In this document: in pieces, positions 33,999-42,608 of the stretch
How positions within the stretch are numbered: the stretch's first letter is position 1
Layout of the letters: every line of letters begins with the position of its first letter
From: Planctomycetota bacterium
Lineage (GTDB): Bacteria; Planctomycetota; SZUA-567
Reading direction: 5' to 3'
Length of the DNA stretch: 47,005 nt
NCBI GenBank assembly: GCA_031289115.1
Contig: JAITQC010000170.1
Coordinates: 1-47,005 of the forward strand
Translations under genes and position numbers: made by a program
Notes under the pieces: generated by a model
Databases searched by the model: none
What the model saw: only the letters and a program-made list of their open reading frames with translations
Told to the model about the DNA's origin: nothing

Positions 33999-34523
33999 AT
34001 GGCAAAAGTTGTTTGCGTGCTGGCAGGGCTACTGTTTTTCTCCTTCGTGGCGTCAACTGTCGCTGTAGAGGTGAGCGAGGCGGCGGCAAAAATACCGGTG
34101 CGCCTGCGGGTGGCGGAGAGCGGGGAGTGGGCGCTTTACAGTATGACAGGAGGGGCGGAGCAGCGGCAGACTATAACCCAGGTGCGGGAAAAGGACGGGG
34201 ACCGCCTGTTCACCGTGTTGTTCGAACTGGTGATCAACGGGGAAACAGTGCAAAGCCGGGAAGAGGAGTGGTCGCTCCGGAACGCCATAAGGGATCAGGA
34301 GGAGTTGCCGGCCGACACGCGGATCGTGGGTATAGAAAGCGGGCAGGAAAAATTTGGCGGGCGGGAGTTGTCCACGGTTACGGTTGACATGATGATGTTT
34401 GATGACACCATTCACACGGTTTTCTCCGAGACTATACCGGTGACCGGGGTGTTGCGGGTGGAGGTTAACGGCGGGGAGATTCTTAACTTGGTGGACTTTG
34501 GCGGGTCTATCGCCGCCCCCTGA
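33999..34523 (+). CDS. Small secreted protein downstream of pelG, unknown
   Basis: A 174-residue protein with a signal peptide (hydrophobic about 5-20, cleavage near VAVE). The mature part looks beta-rich, with alternating strands such as GDRLFTVLFELVINGE and TVTVDMMMFDD, and ends in a GGEILNLVDFGG strand; a lipocalin- or immunoglobulin-like sandwich is possible. I recognise no family. It lies 84 bases after pelG on the same strand and converges with the FHA-kinase gene 20 bases on. It may be an extra periplasmic Pel component, but nothing beyond position shows this. Confidence 0.7.
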   Translation: MAKVVCVLAGLLFFSFVASTVAVEVSEAAAKIPVRLRVAESGEWALYSMTGGAEQRQTITQVREKDGDRLFTVLFELVINGETVQSREEEWSLRNAIRDQEELPADTRIVGIESGQEKFGGRELSTVTVDMMMFDDTIHTVFSETIPVTGVLRVEVNGGEILNLVDFGGSIAAP

Positions 34524-34543
34524 GGCGGACGGAAGTTTTTGGG

Positions 34544-35893
34544 CTAGATCAACTCCCGCAGGGCAAGAAGCAATTCACCGGCATTGGCGAAGCGCTGTTC
34601 TGGTTGATAGGACAGCGCTTTATTAATTGTTTCCGCCACTCGACCGGGGAGTTCGGGACAGTGGTCGAGAATAGGAATGATATTGCCATCCAGAATGACG
34701 CTGATCTGGTCGGGACCAGTAAAATCATAGAGCAGGTGTCCGGAGAGCATCTGGTAAAGGGTGGCGGCGATACTGAAAACGTCGGACTGGGGGATGGAGT
34801 TGGCGACGTCAACCAGCTGTTCCGGTGGCATATAGGCGGGAGTGCCGCCGATGGCCATCGGCGGTATTTTCCGGTCGCCCGGGCGGGAGATGTGACTGGT
34901 GAGGCCAAAGTCGGAGAGTTTGGCGATCAATTTCCCGTCGCTCTGCTGTTCCAGGATAATGTTTTTGGGCTTAATGTCCTTATGCACCAACTGTCGGCTT
35001 TGCATATAACTGGTGGCCGAGGCGACATGGCAGATCAGGGGTATGGCTTCCTCAAGGGGCATGCGTTGTTCCGGGAGTTTGTCCAGATATTCGTGGAGAT
35101 TGCCGCCGTTAAGAAATTCCATCGCTAGATATGGACTGCCGTCAACCATGCCATCCCCCAGGTAGTGGATCAGGTGGGGATGCTCCAAGTGGCGGGAAAG
35201 CTCGATTTCATGGAGGAACCCCTCAACAATGCGGGGTCGCTTGACGCTTTCGGGGAGAAGAATCTTGATGGCGGTGAGGACACCCGTTTCGTTGTTTATG
35301 GCGCGGTAGACCAAACCCTTGTTGCCGGTGTGGACACATTTCTGGATGGTATAGTCGGACATACCAGGATACAGGGTGGTGGCGCTGGGGTCATTGCCCT
35401 CTTTTTTCTCTTTTACCTGAGGGACGGGGGGTCTATCGGACGGGGCGGCTAAACCAGCGGGAATGTCGTGGGCGATACGGACAGTGTTACTCGAACTCCG
35501 TTGTGGGGAGGGGAACCCCATGTGTTTTTGACGGTTACTTTCGCTAGTCTTCCCGTCGCCACTTTCGCTAGCCTGAAAATTTATTTTTATCAGGGTGTTG
35601 CCAGCAGTGATAATGTCGCCGTCTTTCAAGTGCACAAACTCGGGCGGCTTGCCAAACCTTCCCCCGTAAAGCCGTTCATTGACAGCCAGGCCATTAGTGG
35701 AACCGAGGTCGACTACCCGGGGAAAGTCGTCAGAGACATCAACCAGAAAATGAATCTGGCTGATCAAGGGGTCGCTACCTAGATTGATATGGACCTTTTC
35801 ATGGCGGCCGAAAATGAAAACAGGCTTTCCCTCAAGAACGAAAACCTGATGTTCAATGTCGCCAGAAAGGCCAGTTAAGGTAACTTTAGGCAA
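34544..35893 (-). CDS. FHA-domain Ser/Thr protein kinase
   Basis: A 449-residue soluble protein. The FHA phosphothreonine-binding domain (about 22-105) has GR at 29-30, S45/H48 of the SxxH motif and DLGSTNG (62-68). A linker leads to a Hanks-type kinase (about 180-448). The kinase has a Gly-rich loop GNKGLV, ATP-binding K210, catalytic HKDIKPKN (D306, with K in place of the usual R, so not an RD kinase), DFG at 328-330 and PPE in the APE position. No membrane segment or sensor domain is present, so it is a cytoplasmic kinase that may bind phosphorylated partners through FHA. The second FHA protein at 38502 is a plausible partner. Confidence 0.94.
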   Translation of the reverse strand: MPKVTLTGLSGDIEHQVFVLEGKPVFIFGRHEKVHINLGSDPLISQIHFLVDVSDDFPRVVDLGSTNGLAVNERLYGGRFGKPPEFVHLKDGDIITAGNTLIKINFQASESGDGKTSESNRQKHMGFPSPQRSSSNTVRIAHDIPAGLAAPSDRPPVPQVKEKKEGNDPSATTLYPGMSDYTIQKCVHTGNKGLVYRAINNETGVLTAIKILLPESVKRPRIVEGFLHEIELSRHLEHPHLIHYLGDGMVDGSPYLAMEFLNGGNLHEYLDKLPEQRMPLEEAIPLICHVASATSYMQSRQLVHKDIKPKNIILEQQSDGKLIAKLSDFGLTSHISRPGDRKIPPMAIGGTPAYMPPEQLVDVANSIPQSDVFSIAATLYQMLSGHLLYDFTGPDQISVILDGNIIPILDHCPELPGRVAETINKALSYQPEQRFANAGELLLALRELI

Positions 35894-36542
35894 AGCAACT
35901 TCTCCGGCTAAACTTTGGCCCTAAAACAGTGAGGGGTAATTTTTGCAGAGATAATTATGCCTTTTTTCCATTACAATTTCAAGAAAAACGAAAAAACCAA
36001 GGGGGTTTTTAAAAAATTTTCGGTTTCCGGAAAGCTTGGGGTAAATCTGGGAGATCCAGCCCGAGTATAAATCTCTGATCTTGTTTTTTCAATTTCAAAC
36101 ACGAATTCCATGGGAGTTAACATCCTCCGGCGCGAAAAAACGGCCAATAGATACCAAATGTATCAATTTAACTGTGCCTGAGCTCTTCGCGGTAGCGGGA
36201 GTAGTGATTCAGCCAGGATCAAGGGATTGCCAGTACCTAAGCAGGTTCAAACATTGGTGGTAAAGTATGTTAGGGAAGCGGCTAGGTCTCTGGCATCTTG
36301 GCGTGGGGAAAACCCTGTGGAAAAGGGCGCCAAGACACTCCTTCTGGTTTTACCTCGAGTGCCTCGGCTCTCTCCCTCTCCCTCTGGAGATAGGGAGACC
36401 TCTAGAGAGTGAGTCCCGGCTAACTCACCGGGGGTTGTTAGCCAGGTGTTTCAAAAACGCCCTGCGTCGGGGCGACCGGGGCGGTCTAAGTCCAAAGCTA
36501 TTTTACTCCCGCCAGCCGGGGAAAACCCTTTGGATAAGGATA
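35894..36542. other. Gene-free stretch with several inverted repeats
   Basis: About 650 bases with no convincing gene on either strand. The left half (35900-36090) is AT-rich and may hold the promoter of the FHA-kinase. The right half contains a run of hairpins: TCTTGGCG/CGCCAAGA (36296-36335), CTCTCT...TCTCCCT/AGGGAGA...AGAGAG (36368-36409), GGCTAAC/GTTAGCC (36418-36443) and CGCCC/GGGCG (36458-36474). This could be a structured RNA, but I match it to no known family. Confidence 0.45.
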
Positions 36543-36577
36543 TAAAAAACGCCGTAATCCTCTCTAGGATTACGGCG
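36543..36577 (-). terminator. Intrinsic terminator after tRNA-Arg
   Basis: A perfect 12-bp stem (CGCCGTAATCCT / AGGATTACGGCG) with a 4-base loop runs into TTTTTTA on the minus strand, 8 bases past the tRNA 3' end. Confidence 0.93.
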
Positions 36578-36585
36578 ATTAATAC

Positions 36586-36662
36586 TGGCACGCCGGAGAG
36601 GAGTCGAACCCCTAACCTACAGATCCGTAGTCTGTCGCTCTATCCAATTGAGCTACCGGCGT
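36586..36662 (-). tRNA. tRNA-Arg (anticodon ACG)
   Basis: The minus strand folds as a standard tRNA. Acceptor ACGCCGG pairs with CCGGCGT, with discriminator G and an encoded CCA. The D arm is GCTC...GAGC. The anticodon stem ACAGA/TCTGT encloses loop CTACGGA, giving anticodon ACG; A34 is expected to be edited to inosine to read CGU/CGC/CGA. The T arm AGGGGTTCGACTCCT is normal. Confidence 0.96.
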
Positions 36663-37082
36663 GTAAATTGAGTCAATCATTATATTATCCAGCTTTGACA
36701 TTGCAATGTTTTTCACCACAAGGTTTACACTGGCTCCAGGGGAAACGCATCAATTTATTTCTCCGTGTAAAACCTTTGATCTGGCCAGGTTTTTTTTGCG
36801 GTCAAGCCAAGGATTAATAGATTGATGGTAAAAAATCAGTCTTTCCGCCGTTTTTGCCCAATTATGGGAGGAAAACGGCCCAGTGACTCCACCAGCCTGA
36901 TTTTTCAGTCCTTGACTCCAGGTGTTTTTGACCTACCCGGGGTTACGCCGACAGGAGTCTCGGCAAGGCACTTAAACGTTCACCATAGCAAGCATCTGGA
37001 ACAGAAAAACGTATCATGGAACTGGGTTCAATAAGTCCCATAACCCTGGCAATGGTGTCATGCGAGGGGATGCTGTTTCCCA

Positions 37083-37197
37083 TTCCATCAATTACCCATC
37101 AAGTAAATTTCCTTGAGGTAATCATTGGAATTTTAGTATGTTATAATGGTGTAGCCTGCAAAAAACAGTTTTCCGTCAATTCCCCATCAAGTAAATT
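37083..37197. repeat. 27-bp direct repeat pair
   Basis: TTCC[A/G]TCAATT[A/C]CCCA then TCAAGTAAATT occurs at 37083-37109 and again at 37171-37197, with 25 of 27 bases identical. The copies are 88 bases apart from start to start. No transposase is nearby. Origin unknown; it may be the footprint of a lost mobile element or a regulatory pair. Confidence 0.7.
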
Positions 37198-37378
37198 ATG
37201 CCCAGGACGGAACATATTTCATAAGTTTCGGTGGCGCGTCTTCGCTAAAGAGCCTGATAAACTTCTCTTCTAATGCTTCACGGATTAGCGGGAGAGCGTG
37301 GACATATTTTTTCTCCACCCCAAAGCGCTCCCTCAACGAGTTAAAAGCTTCCTGACGCACCAGCGGAAAAACCACCAA
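37196..37378 (-). pseudogene. Possible gene remnant (C-terminal fragment)
   Basis: A 60-codon minus-strand frame has a believable protein composition (alternating charged and hydrophobic residues, ...LIREALEEKFIRLF..., ending ...KYVPSWA). It has only TTG/GTG start options and no ribosome-binding site. The same frame runs upstream without a stop into the stop codon of the thioredoxin-fold gene, past its terminator. I read it as a possible 3' remnant of a lost gene rather than a functional one. Its stop codon sits at the edge of the second direct-repeat copy. Confidence 0.25.
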
Positions 37379-37401
37379 AGAGACTACTTGCCTCGGGAGT
37401 A

Positions 37402-37426
37402 TAAAAAGGGGGTTAGTGAAACCCCC
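37402..37426 (-). terminator. Intrinsic terminator after thioredoxin-fold gene
   Basis: On the minus strand GGGGGTT pairs with AACCCCC around a 5-base loop and is followed by TTTTTATA, starting just after the stop codon at 37433. Confidence 0.88.
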
Positions 37427-37432
37427 TGGTCC

Positions 37433-38467
37433 TTAGGGAAGGTACTCCACATCCGGGTTTTCCCCTATCTTACGGGATTCGTGATAGAAGTTGCTGATGG
37501 AGGTGACAAGCTCTTTCTCCCCATCGGTAGTGGTGACACCCTGCAAACTCTCGATGGTTTGGATAGCCAAATCCAGGCGGCCGATGTCTTTGTATACCTC
37601 AGCCAGGGTCATGCCAGCCATCAGTTTGTCTTCCGCCGCCAGGGCGAAAGCCCTTTTCGCAGCGGTGAGGGCGAGGATGGGGTTGCGCTGAGCCGGAGCG
37701 CCCTGCTCAATAGCGGTTATAGCCAGAATCATCAGTCCATCCGGGTTGTCCCGGCAACCCTTGTACCAGGTGGAATAAAGTGAAACGATATCGCTGTTGG
37801 GACTGTCAAGCTGCCCGAGGAGGCGCAGATGAATCTGGTAGTACTGGGCGTTGTCCGGCTCCAATAGTTCCAGCTCGGGCAGGGTGGCGAGTATGACGTC
37901 GATATTCTGCTCGGAAAAAGCGACTTGCAACCGGCTATAGGCGGCGAGAATGGCTTTGGCGTGTTCTCCGTTAAGGGTGCCGGCGACTACCTGCTTAATC
38001 TTGCTTTCCAGATTGTCCAGGGGGTTGCCGATCCAGACTAGTAGTCCGGAACGGTCGAAAAGGAAGGCGTGCGGGATGGTGTCACGGTTGTCCGCCGCCA
38101 TGTAGTTTATAAAGGTGGCTGCCTCCTTGTCGATAAAGGAGGCGTACTCTATGGGGTGTTGGGGGAGAAAGTCTTCCACCTCCTTGATGGTGTCGGTGGT
38201 GAAGGAGACGATTTTTAGCCCAGCTTCGGCGTAACGTTTCTGGAGACTGTTAAGAAGGGGGATGGACCTTAGACAAGGTGGACAGGTGGTGGACCAGACC
38301 TCGATAAGGTAAAAAGATTTGCCATCGACAATTGTCGGGTCGCTAGGTTCTCCCGTCACCCATTTATCCGGGGAAATGGCCGGAGGGGAATCGCCCAGGT
38401 CAAGGGAGAGGGCGACAGGAATAATGCTGGCGAACACCAGGACCAGAGCGAAAAGAAAGTTTTTCAA
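37433..38467 (-). CDS. Exported thioredoxin-fold (TlpA-like) protein with helical C-terminus
   Basis: A protein of about 344 residues. The N-terminus is a signal peptide or single anchor (about 4-21). A TlpA/AhpC-type thioredoxin domain follows (about 30-165) with redox motif STTCPPC (C62, C65) and a conserved cis-Pro in TIPHAFLFD. From about 170 to the end the chain is helical and TPR-like (AKRAFALAAEDK, IGRLDLAIQTIES). It probably acts in the periplasm as a disulphide reductant or sensor. The frame also opens at a TTG at 38479, but GGAG 5 bases before the TTG at 38467 makes the latter more likely; both are non-ATG. It follows the large FHA gene closely on the same strand, so they form an operon. 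Confidence 0.85.
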   Translation of the reverse strand: MKNFLFALVLVFASIIPVALSLDLGDSPPAISPDKWVTGEPSDPTIVDGKSFYLIEVWSTTCPPCLRSIPLLNSLQKRYAEAGLKIVSFTTDTIKEVEDFLPQHPIEYASFIDKEAATFINYMAADNRDTIPHAFLFDRSGLLVWIGNPLDNLESKIKQVVAGTLNGEHAKAILAAYSRLQVAFSEQNIDVILATLPELELLEPDNAQYYQIHLRLLGQLDSPNSDIVSLYSTWYKGCRDNPDGLMILAITAIEQGAPAQRNPILALTAAKRAFALAAEDKLMAGMTLAEVYKDIGRLDLAIQTIESLQGVTTTDGEKELVTSISNFYHESRKIGENPDVEYLP

Positions 38468-38501
38468 AAGCGGCTCCAAATGGGGAAAGAGTGGTTAACG
38501 C

Positions 38502-41381
38502 TTATTTTCGCAGCAGTTCGACGCCTTCAGGCATGTCGAAATACTTGCCAATGATCTTTTCGTAAAAGTCGTAGTTGCGGTTGTAAAGCTTTTTCCCGGC
38601 GTCCAAGGCGGTGGTGATATAAGCCTCGTAGACCCGCCGCCAGTTGGTGCGGTCATTTTGCTCGTTGTAGATCAAACCTTTTTCCCGCCCTTCCTTGGAG
38701 CGTTTACGCCAATCCCAGCGCACGGTCATAAAGGCTGAGACAATGGTTTCCGATGTCATGAGATCCATGCCGGCCGCTTCCTTGGAGGTATCCCAGCGGA
38801 AGTCCGAGAAGAGGTAGATAAGTTGGCGCTCACGTATCCGCTGGCGTATGAAGCAGGTGGGAATGGCTAGCCGGCCATTTTCCTGCCCGCCCCTGGGATT
38901 CCAGGAGAAACAGAGCATCCCAGGAGAGGGCACGATAACAATGGAAGGGGATATCCGGAGATCAACCCGGTCTTTTTTCTTTTTGGACGCCACCAGTGTT
39001 TCCAGAAACAGGGCGGGGTCGCGCCTCTCCATTTCGACAATCTCGCTGTTCATTGAGCCACGGTCATTCATGGCATCGGTGTTCAGCTTGTAATCGCGGA
39101 CTACCAGAGGAAGGAAGCGCTCCTTGAGGTTGGCGAGAAGACGGGTGATGCGGTGAACCGCGTCGCATTCGCGGCGGATAAGAAAATCGACGCTTGGCCG
39201 CGGCAGTTCACCTGACTCAAAGCGGGCCTCGGTATCGGTAATGGCTTCATCAAGCTTGGCGATGGTTTCGTTATTTATCTTGTCGCGTAGCTTGGTGAGT
39301 TTACTCATTTCTATTTTGACTGACTGTTGCTTCTGCTGTAACTCGCGTTTGACTTGCTTGGAGTTTCGGGAACCCGGGAGCACTTTTTCGATCTGGATCT
39401 CTAACTGGTCAAACTGTTCCTTCATGACGTCTATGCGTTTTTCCAGGGTGGCGATGATGTCCAAGAGCTGCTTACGCTGGCGACCGGAGTAGATAAGTTT
39501 TCGTAGGGCTTTGTCCGCTTTCCAGTTGGGGGAGTTACGTTCGTTAAGCTCAAGGTTTTCGTCAAGGGCCGGGGTACACTCCATTTTGGAGACGGCGGCT
39601 ATGTATTCATCGGCGTAGTAGAGGTCGGTGAGGGCGGCTTTACGCACCGCCGGGGTTCTTACCTCGGTGGTGCAGTCCCACTGGATGTGTTTCTGCAGTT
39701 CTTCGTTCATCCACCAGGGTTTAAAGGCGATAGCGCCGTGACGCAGGAAGGCGCGTATCGACCAGTCCATATTGTCTTCTTGGGGAAGGTAAGTGGCGGC
39801 GACGTCGAGGTATATCTTCCAGAACTCGGCGATCAACTTCTTTTCCAGTTCCAGAAGCTCAAGGTTGATCCAGCCAATGCGATTGCCCATGTTCTGTTCA
39901 CGAATGGCGAGTTCGTCAGAGGAAAGGCTGGCGTCGGGATCTCTATCCTCGTCGTCGTCCTCGCTATCATCCTTCACCGGCTTGCCCTTGTTCTTTTTGC
40001 GGAGGTCCTCCTCCGCCTTGACGGTGGCAAACAGGGCCTTGTAACGCTGGCGGTCTTTGGTCGCCTCATCCAGAAGAACTTCCAAGGCCAGATAGAAGGC
40101 GCCGCCACCCATGAGGAAGCGGAGGTCAATTTTATCGTTGGCCAGGGCCTTGACCAGGGGTTCTTCGACAGTAAGTTGGTAAGCCAGTTTGGTGATGTTG
40201 GGAACGGCCTCTTCTTCGGACTGGATGATGAAGCGCCATTGTGACTGCGCCATTTCTTCCGCTTCCCGCATTTTCTTGGATGGAGAGGGCGGTGGCGGGG
40301 TGTTGTTTTTTTGCGCTTCGGCTATTTTCTCTTCCAGGGCTTTGCGTTTAGCCTCACGTTTCTCAATCATGCCCCGGGCCTGGGCGGCGGTGGGTTTTTT
40401 CTCCAGTTCCCGGTCTTGCCTCGCCAGTTCCGATTTGATCGGGTCAGGAAGGTTGGGGTTGCTCTCCAGTATTTCCTGGCGTTCCTTGGAAAGGTCGGAG
40501 AGGAAAGAATAGAGGCTTAACCTGGTTTCAATAGCGGCGCGGAAAGAATTACCAATGGGTATTTGGTTGGCTGGTCCAATCGAGGTTGGCTGGTCCCCCT
40601 CCGCAACGGCCGCGCCTTCCGACTCAGTGTCCACCTCAGGGGAGAATTCTCCTACCAAACCCGCCTCGGCGGCGGCCTTGCTCAGGGCAAGGTTTGCTTT
40701 TTCCTTTTCCTCTTCCGCCTTTTCCATCTCCTCGGGATCAGTCATGTCAATGCTGTCTGACTCGACGGAAGCTATATCGGGGGTGTAGTAACGCGCTGAA
40801 TCCCGGGACTGGCGGGGCCGGAATTCGGCTTGGTCTTCTAGACTGTCGGTATCGGAATCTTCCGCTTCCGGTTCGCTATCAGCGTCTGGGGCGAAAGAAG
40901 CGCCACCTGTATCGGAAGCCACTTCCCTTTCCGGGACAAGCATCGCCGGGTCGGATTCCGGGGTAGACTCTGGCTGGGTTTCTTTCAAGGCCGGATGGGA
41001 CGCGGGTGGGGGGGAGGGAGGCAGAGTCTGGGCGCTAGGCTGGTGCGGCAGGGGTGACATGACGCTGGCGGCTACGCCATCTTTCTCCGGCATGTATTTT
41101 AAAATAAACTCGCCGATTTGAATCACATCCCCGGTTTTTATCCGGTGGGAGCTACTGATGCGCTCCCCATTGATGTAGGTGCCATTGGCGGAACCAAGGT
41201 CTTTGATGCCACAAACGCCGTTTTTCTCGAGAAGAACGGCGTGTTGCCGGCTCACCGCCGGCGACTGCAGATGGATGTCACAGTCAGGGATTCGCCCGAC
41301 GAACAAGGGTTTGGCCGAGTCCAGGGGAATCACCTGCGGCTCGGTGCCGTCCTTGATGTGGGTTATGACCAATAGGGACAT
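38502..41381 (-). CDS. Large FHA-domain protein, unknown C-terminal region
   Basis: A protein of about 959 residues. The N-terminal FHA domain (about 20-95) is complete: VGRIPDCDI, SRQH and DLGSANGTYINGE. Residues about 105-250 are an acidic, Pro/Ser/Glu-rich linker. The rest is highly charged and helical with coiled-coil stretches (about 300-380 and 640-740), then a compact C-terminal part of about 250 residues with FSWNPRGGQENG, IYLFSDFRWDTS and VRWDWRKRSKE. I do not recognise this part. No signal peptide or membrane segment is visible. FHA implies binding to a phosphothreonine, perhaps made by the kinase at 34544. The ATG at 41381 is chosen over 41393 because it directly precedes the FHA start. 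The thioredoxin-fold gene follows. Confidence 0.88.
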   Translation of the reverse strand: MSLLVITHIKDGTEPQVIPLDSAKPLFVGRIPDCDIHLQSPAVSRQHAVLLEKNGVCGIKDLGSANGTYINGERISSSHRIKTGDVIQIGEFILKYMPEKDGVAASVMSPLPHQPSAQTLPPSPPPASHPALKETQPESTPESDPAMLVPEREVASDTGGASFAPDADSEPEAEDSDTDSLEDQAEFRPRQSRDSARYYTPDIASVESDSIDMTDPEEMEKAEEEKEKANLALSKAAAEAGLVGEFSPEVDTESEGAAVAEGDQPTSIGPANQIPIGNSFRAAIETRLSLYSFLSDLSKERQEILESNPNLPDPIKSELARQDRELEKKPTAAQARGMIEKREAKRKALEEKIAEAQKNNTPPPPSPSKKMREAEEMAQSQWRFIIQSEEEAVPNITKLAYQLTVEEPLVKALANDKIDLRFLMGGGAFYLALEVLLDEATKDRQRYKALFATVKAEEDLRKKNKGKPVKDDSEDDDEDRDPDASLSSDELAIREQNMGNRIGWINLELLELEKKLIAEFWKIYLDVAATYLPQEDNMDWSIRAFLRHGAIAFKPWWMNEELQKHIQWDCTTEVRTPAVRKAALTDLYYADEYIAAVSKMECTPALDENLELNERNSPNWKADKALRKLIYSGRQRKQLLDIIATLEKRIDVMKEQFDQLEIQIEKVLPGSRNSKQVKRELQQKQQSVKIEMSKLTKLRDKINNETIAKLDEAITDTEARFESGELPRPSVDFLIRRECDAVHRITRLLANLKERFLPLVVRDYKLNTDAMNDRGSMNSEIVEMERRDPALFLETLVASKKKKDRVDLRISPSIVIVPSPGMLCFSWNPRGGQENGRLAIPTCFIRQRIRERQLIYLFSDFRWDTSKEAAGMDLMTSETIVSAFMTVRWDWRKRSKEGREKGLIYNEQNDRTNWRRVYEAYITTALDAGKKLYNRNYDFYEKIIGKYFDMPEGVELLRK

Positions 41382-41570
41382 AAAACATTCCATCGGCAGG
41401 CAGCCAGATACTGGCGGCTGGTTTAAGAGGATCGGGTTTAAGGAATAAAATTAAGGATGTATTTTGCCATAAGAGATAAGTAAAATCAATAGTCAAGCTG
41501 GTTAAGAAGACAGGAAAGAGCCAGAGAGATTGTCAGGCGGGTCTGCTAGACTGGTCAAGACGGTAAGTTG

Positions 41571-41598
41571 TTGACAAAAGTATACCTCGGGCCAAAAT
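41571..41598 (+). promoter_or_regulatory. Candidate purC promoter
   Basis: A perfect TTGACA (41571-41576) lies 16 bases before CAAAAT (41593-41598), a four-of-six -10 match. It sits in the divergent gap between the FHA gene and purC, about 60 bases before the purC start. Confidence 0.45.
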
Positions 41599-41659
41599 CA
41601 AACACTGACCGCGGCGGCGGAATGCGCCAGGCGGCTAGTCAAGAGGTTAAGGAGAGGCG

Positions 41660-42565
41660 ATGTCGATATCAGCCAGCCAACCGCTATTTGAGAGCAGTAT
41701 TCCCGGAATTCCTCCCCCTCGTCGAGGCAAGGTGAGGGATGTCTATGATTTCGGTGATCGCTTGCTTCTGGTGGCTACAGACCGTATCAGCGCCTTTGAC
41801 GTGGTTTTTCCGACCCCGATTGCTGACAAGGGGAGGGTGCTTACTGGTCTGACCCTATTTTGGTTGAACCGCCTGGCCGGGGTTGTTGCCAACCACCTGA
41901 TCTCAGCCACCGACTTTGGCCTGACCCTGGCGCCCGAGGTGGGAGCTATGCTGGCGGGACGCAGCCTCCTGGTCAAGAAGACCGAGGTGTTGCCCTTTGA
42001 GTTTATCGTCCGGGGTTATATCATTGGTTCCGGCTGGAAGGAGTACCAGCTTAACGGCGAGGTATGCGGCATTCCCCTTCCTTCCGGGCTTAAACTGGCC
42101 GACCGCCTGGCCGAACCAATTTTCACTCCGTCGACCAAGGCTGAGGCCGGGCATGACCAGAACGTGACCTTTCCCTATGTGGCTAACCATATTGGCGCCG
42201 AATTAGCCGGGCGATTGCGGGATGTGTCGCTCGCCTTGTACCGCCAGGCGGCTTCCTTGGCGGAAAGCCGGGGAATAATTATCGCCGACAGCAAGTTTGA
42301 ATTTGGCCTCCACCAGGGGGAACTCACCCTGATTGACGAGGTGCTTACCCCCGACTCTTCCCGTTTTTGGGCGAGAGACCTCTGGAACCCCGGGGGCTCC
42401 CCCCCCTCTTTCGACAAGCAGTACCTGCGGGACTGGTTGGAAAAAGAAAGCGGCTGGAACAAGGAGCCGCCTGCCCCGTCCCTTCCGCCAGCGGTGATAG
42501 ATGAAACGCGGGAGCGTTATCTCGACGCCTATTTGCGCCTTACTGGTTCGCCATTGGCTACTTGA
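41660..42565 (+). CDS. purC: SAICAR synthetase (purine biosynthesis)
   Basis: A 301-residue phosphoribosylaminoimidazole-succinocarboxamide synthase, which joins CAIR and aspartate with ATP. The family landmarks are all visible: GKVRDVYD at the nucleotide-binding start, TDRISAFDVVF, KKTEVLPFEFIVRGYI, FTPSTKAEAGHDQN, IADSKFEFGL and DEVLTPDSSRFW. Length fits the longer (about 300-residue) bacterial/yeast-type form. AGGAGAGGCG directly before the ATG supports the start. It heads a plus-strand run with the acyltransferases and thiL, though a functional link is not expected. Confidence 0.97.
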   Translation: MSISASQPLFESSIPGIPPPRRGKVRDVYDFGDRLLLVATDRISAFDVVFPTPIADKGRVLTGLTLFWLNRLAGVVANHLISATDFGLTLAPEVGAMLAGRSLLVKKTEVLPFEFIVRGYIIGSGWKEYQLNGEVCGIPLPSGLKLADRLAEPIFTPSTKAEAGHDQNVTFPYVANHIGAELAGRLRDVSLALYRQAASLAESRGIIIADSKFEFGLHQGELTLIDEVLTPDSSRFWARDLWNPGGSPPSFDKQYLRDWLEKESGWNKEPPAPSLPPAVIDETRERYLDAYLRLTGSPLAT

Positions 42566-42608
42566 TAGTTGTCCCCGTCCCCTCAAGAGGAAAGGCGCCC
42601 GGCGTCGC

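Larger units (their letters stand above)
36663..37401. other. Gene-poor stretch with direct repeat and possible gene remnant
   Basis: About 740 bases, AT-richer than average, with no complete gene. It contains a 27-bp direct repeat (37083-37109 and 37171-37197), an extended -10-like TGTTATAAT at 37139-37147 and, on the minus strand, a protein-like fragment listed separately. The tRNA-Arg promoter should lie at its left end. Confidence 0.5.

Noticed and set aside
36267-36817. Frames of 92 and 123 codons around tRNA-Arg
   Set aside because: They run through the terminator and the tRNA gene and have no ribosome-binding sites.
37139-37147. Extended -10 promoter TGTTATAAT on the plus strand
   Set aside because: No gene follows on that strand and no -35 element is properly spaced; kept only as a note.
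42501-42608. Upstream extension of the first LpxL-type gene into purC
   Set aside because: The extra residues overlap purC and do not resemble the family N-terminus; the ATG at 42609 fits better.
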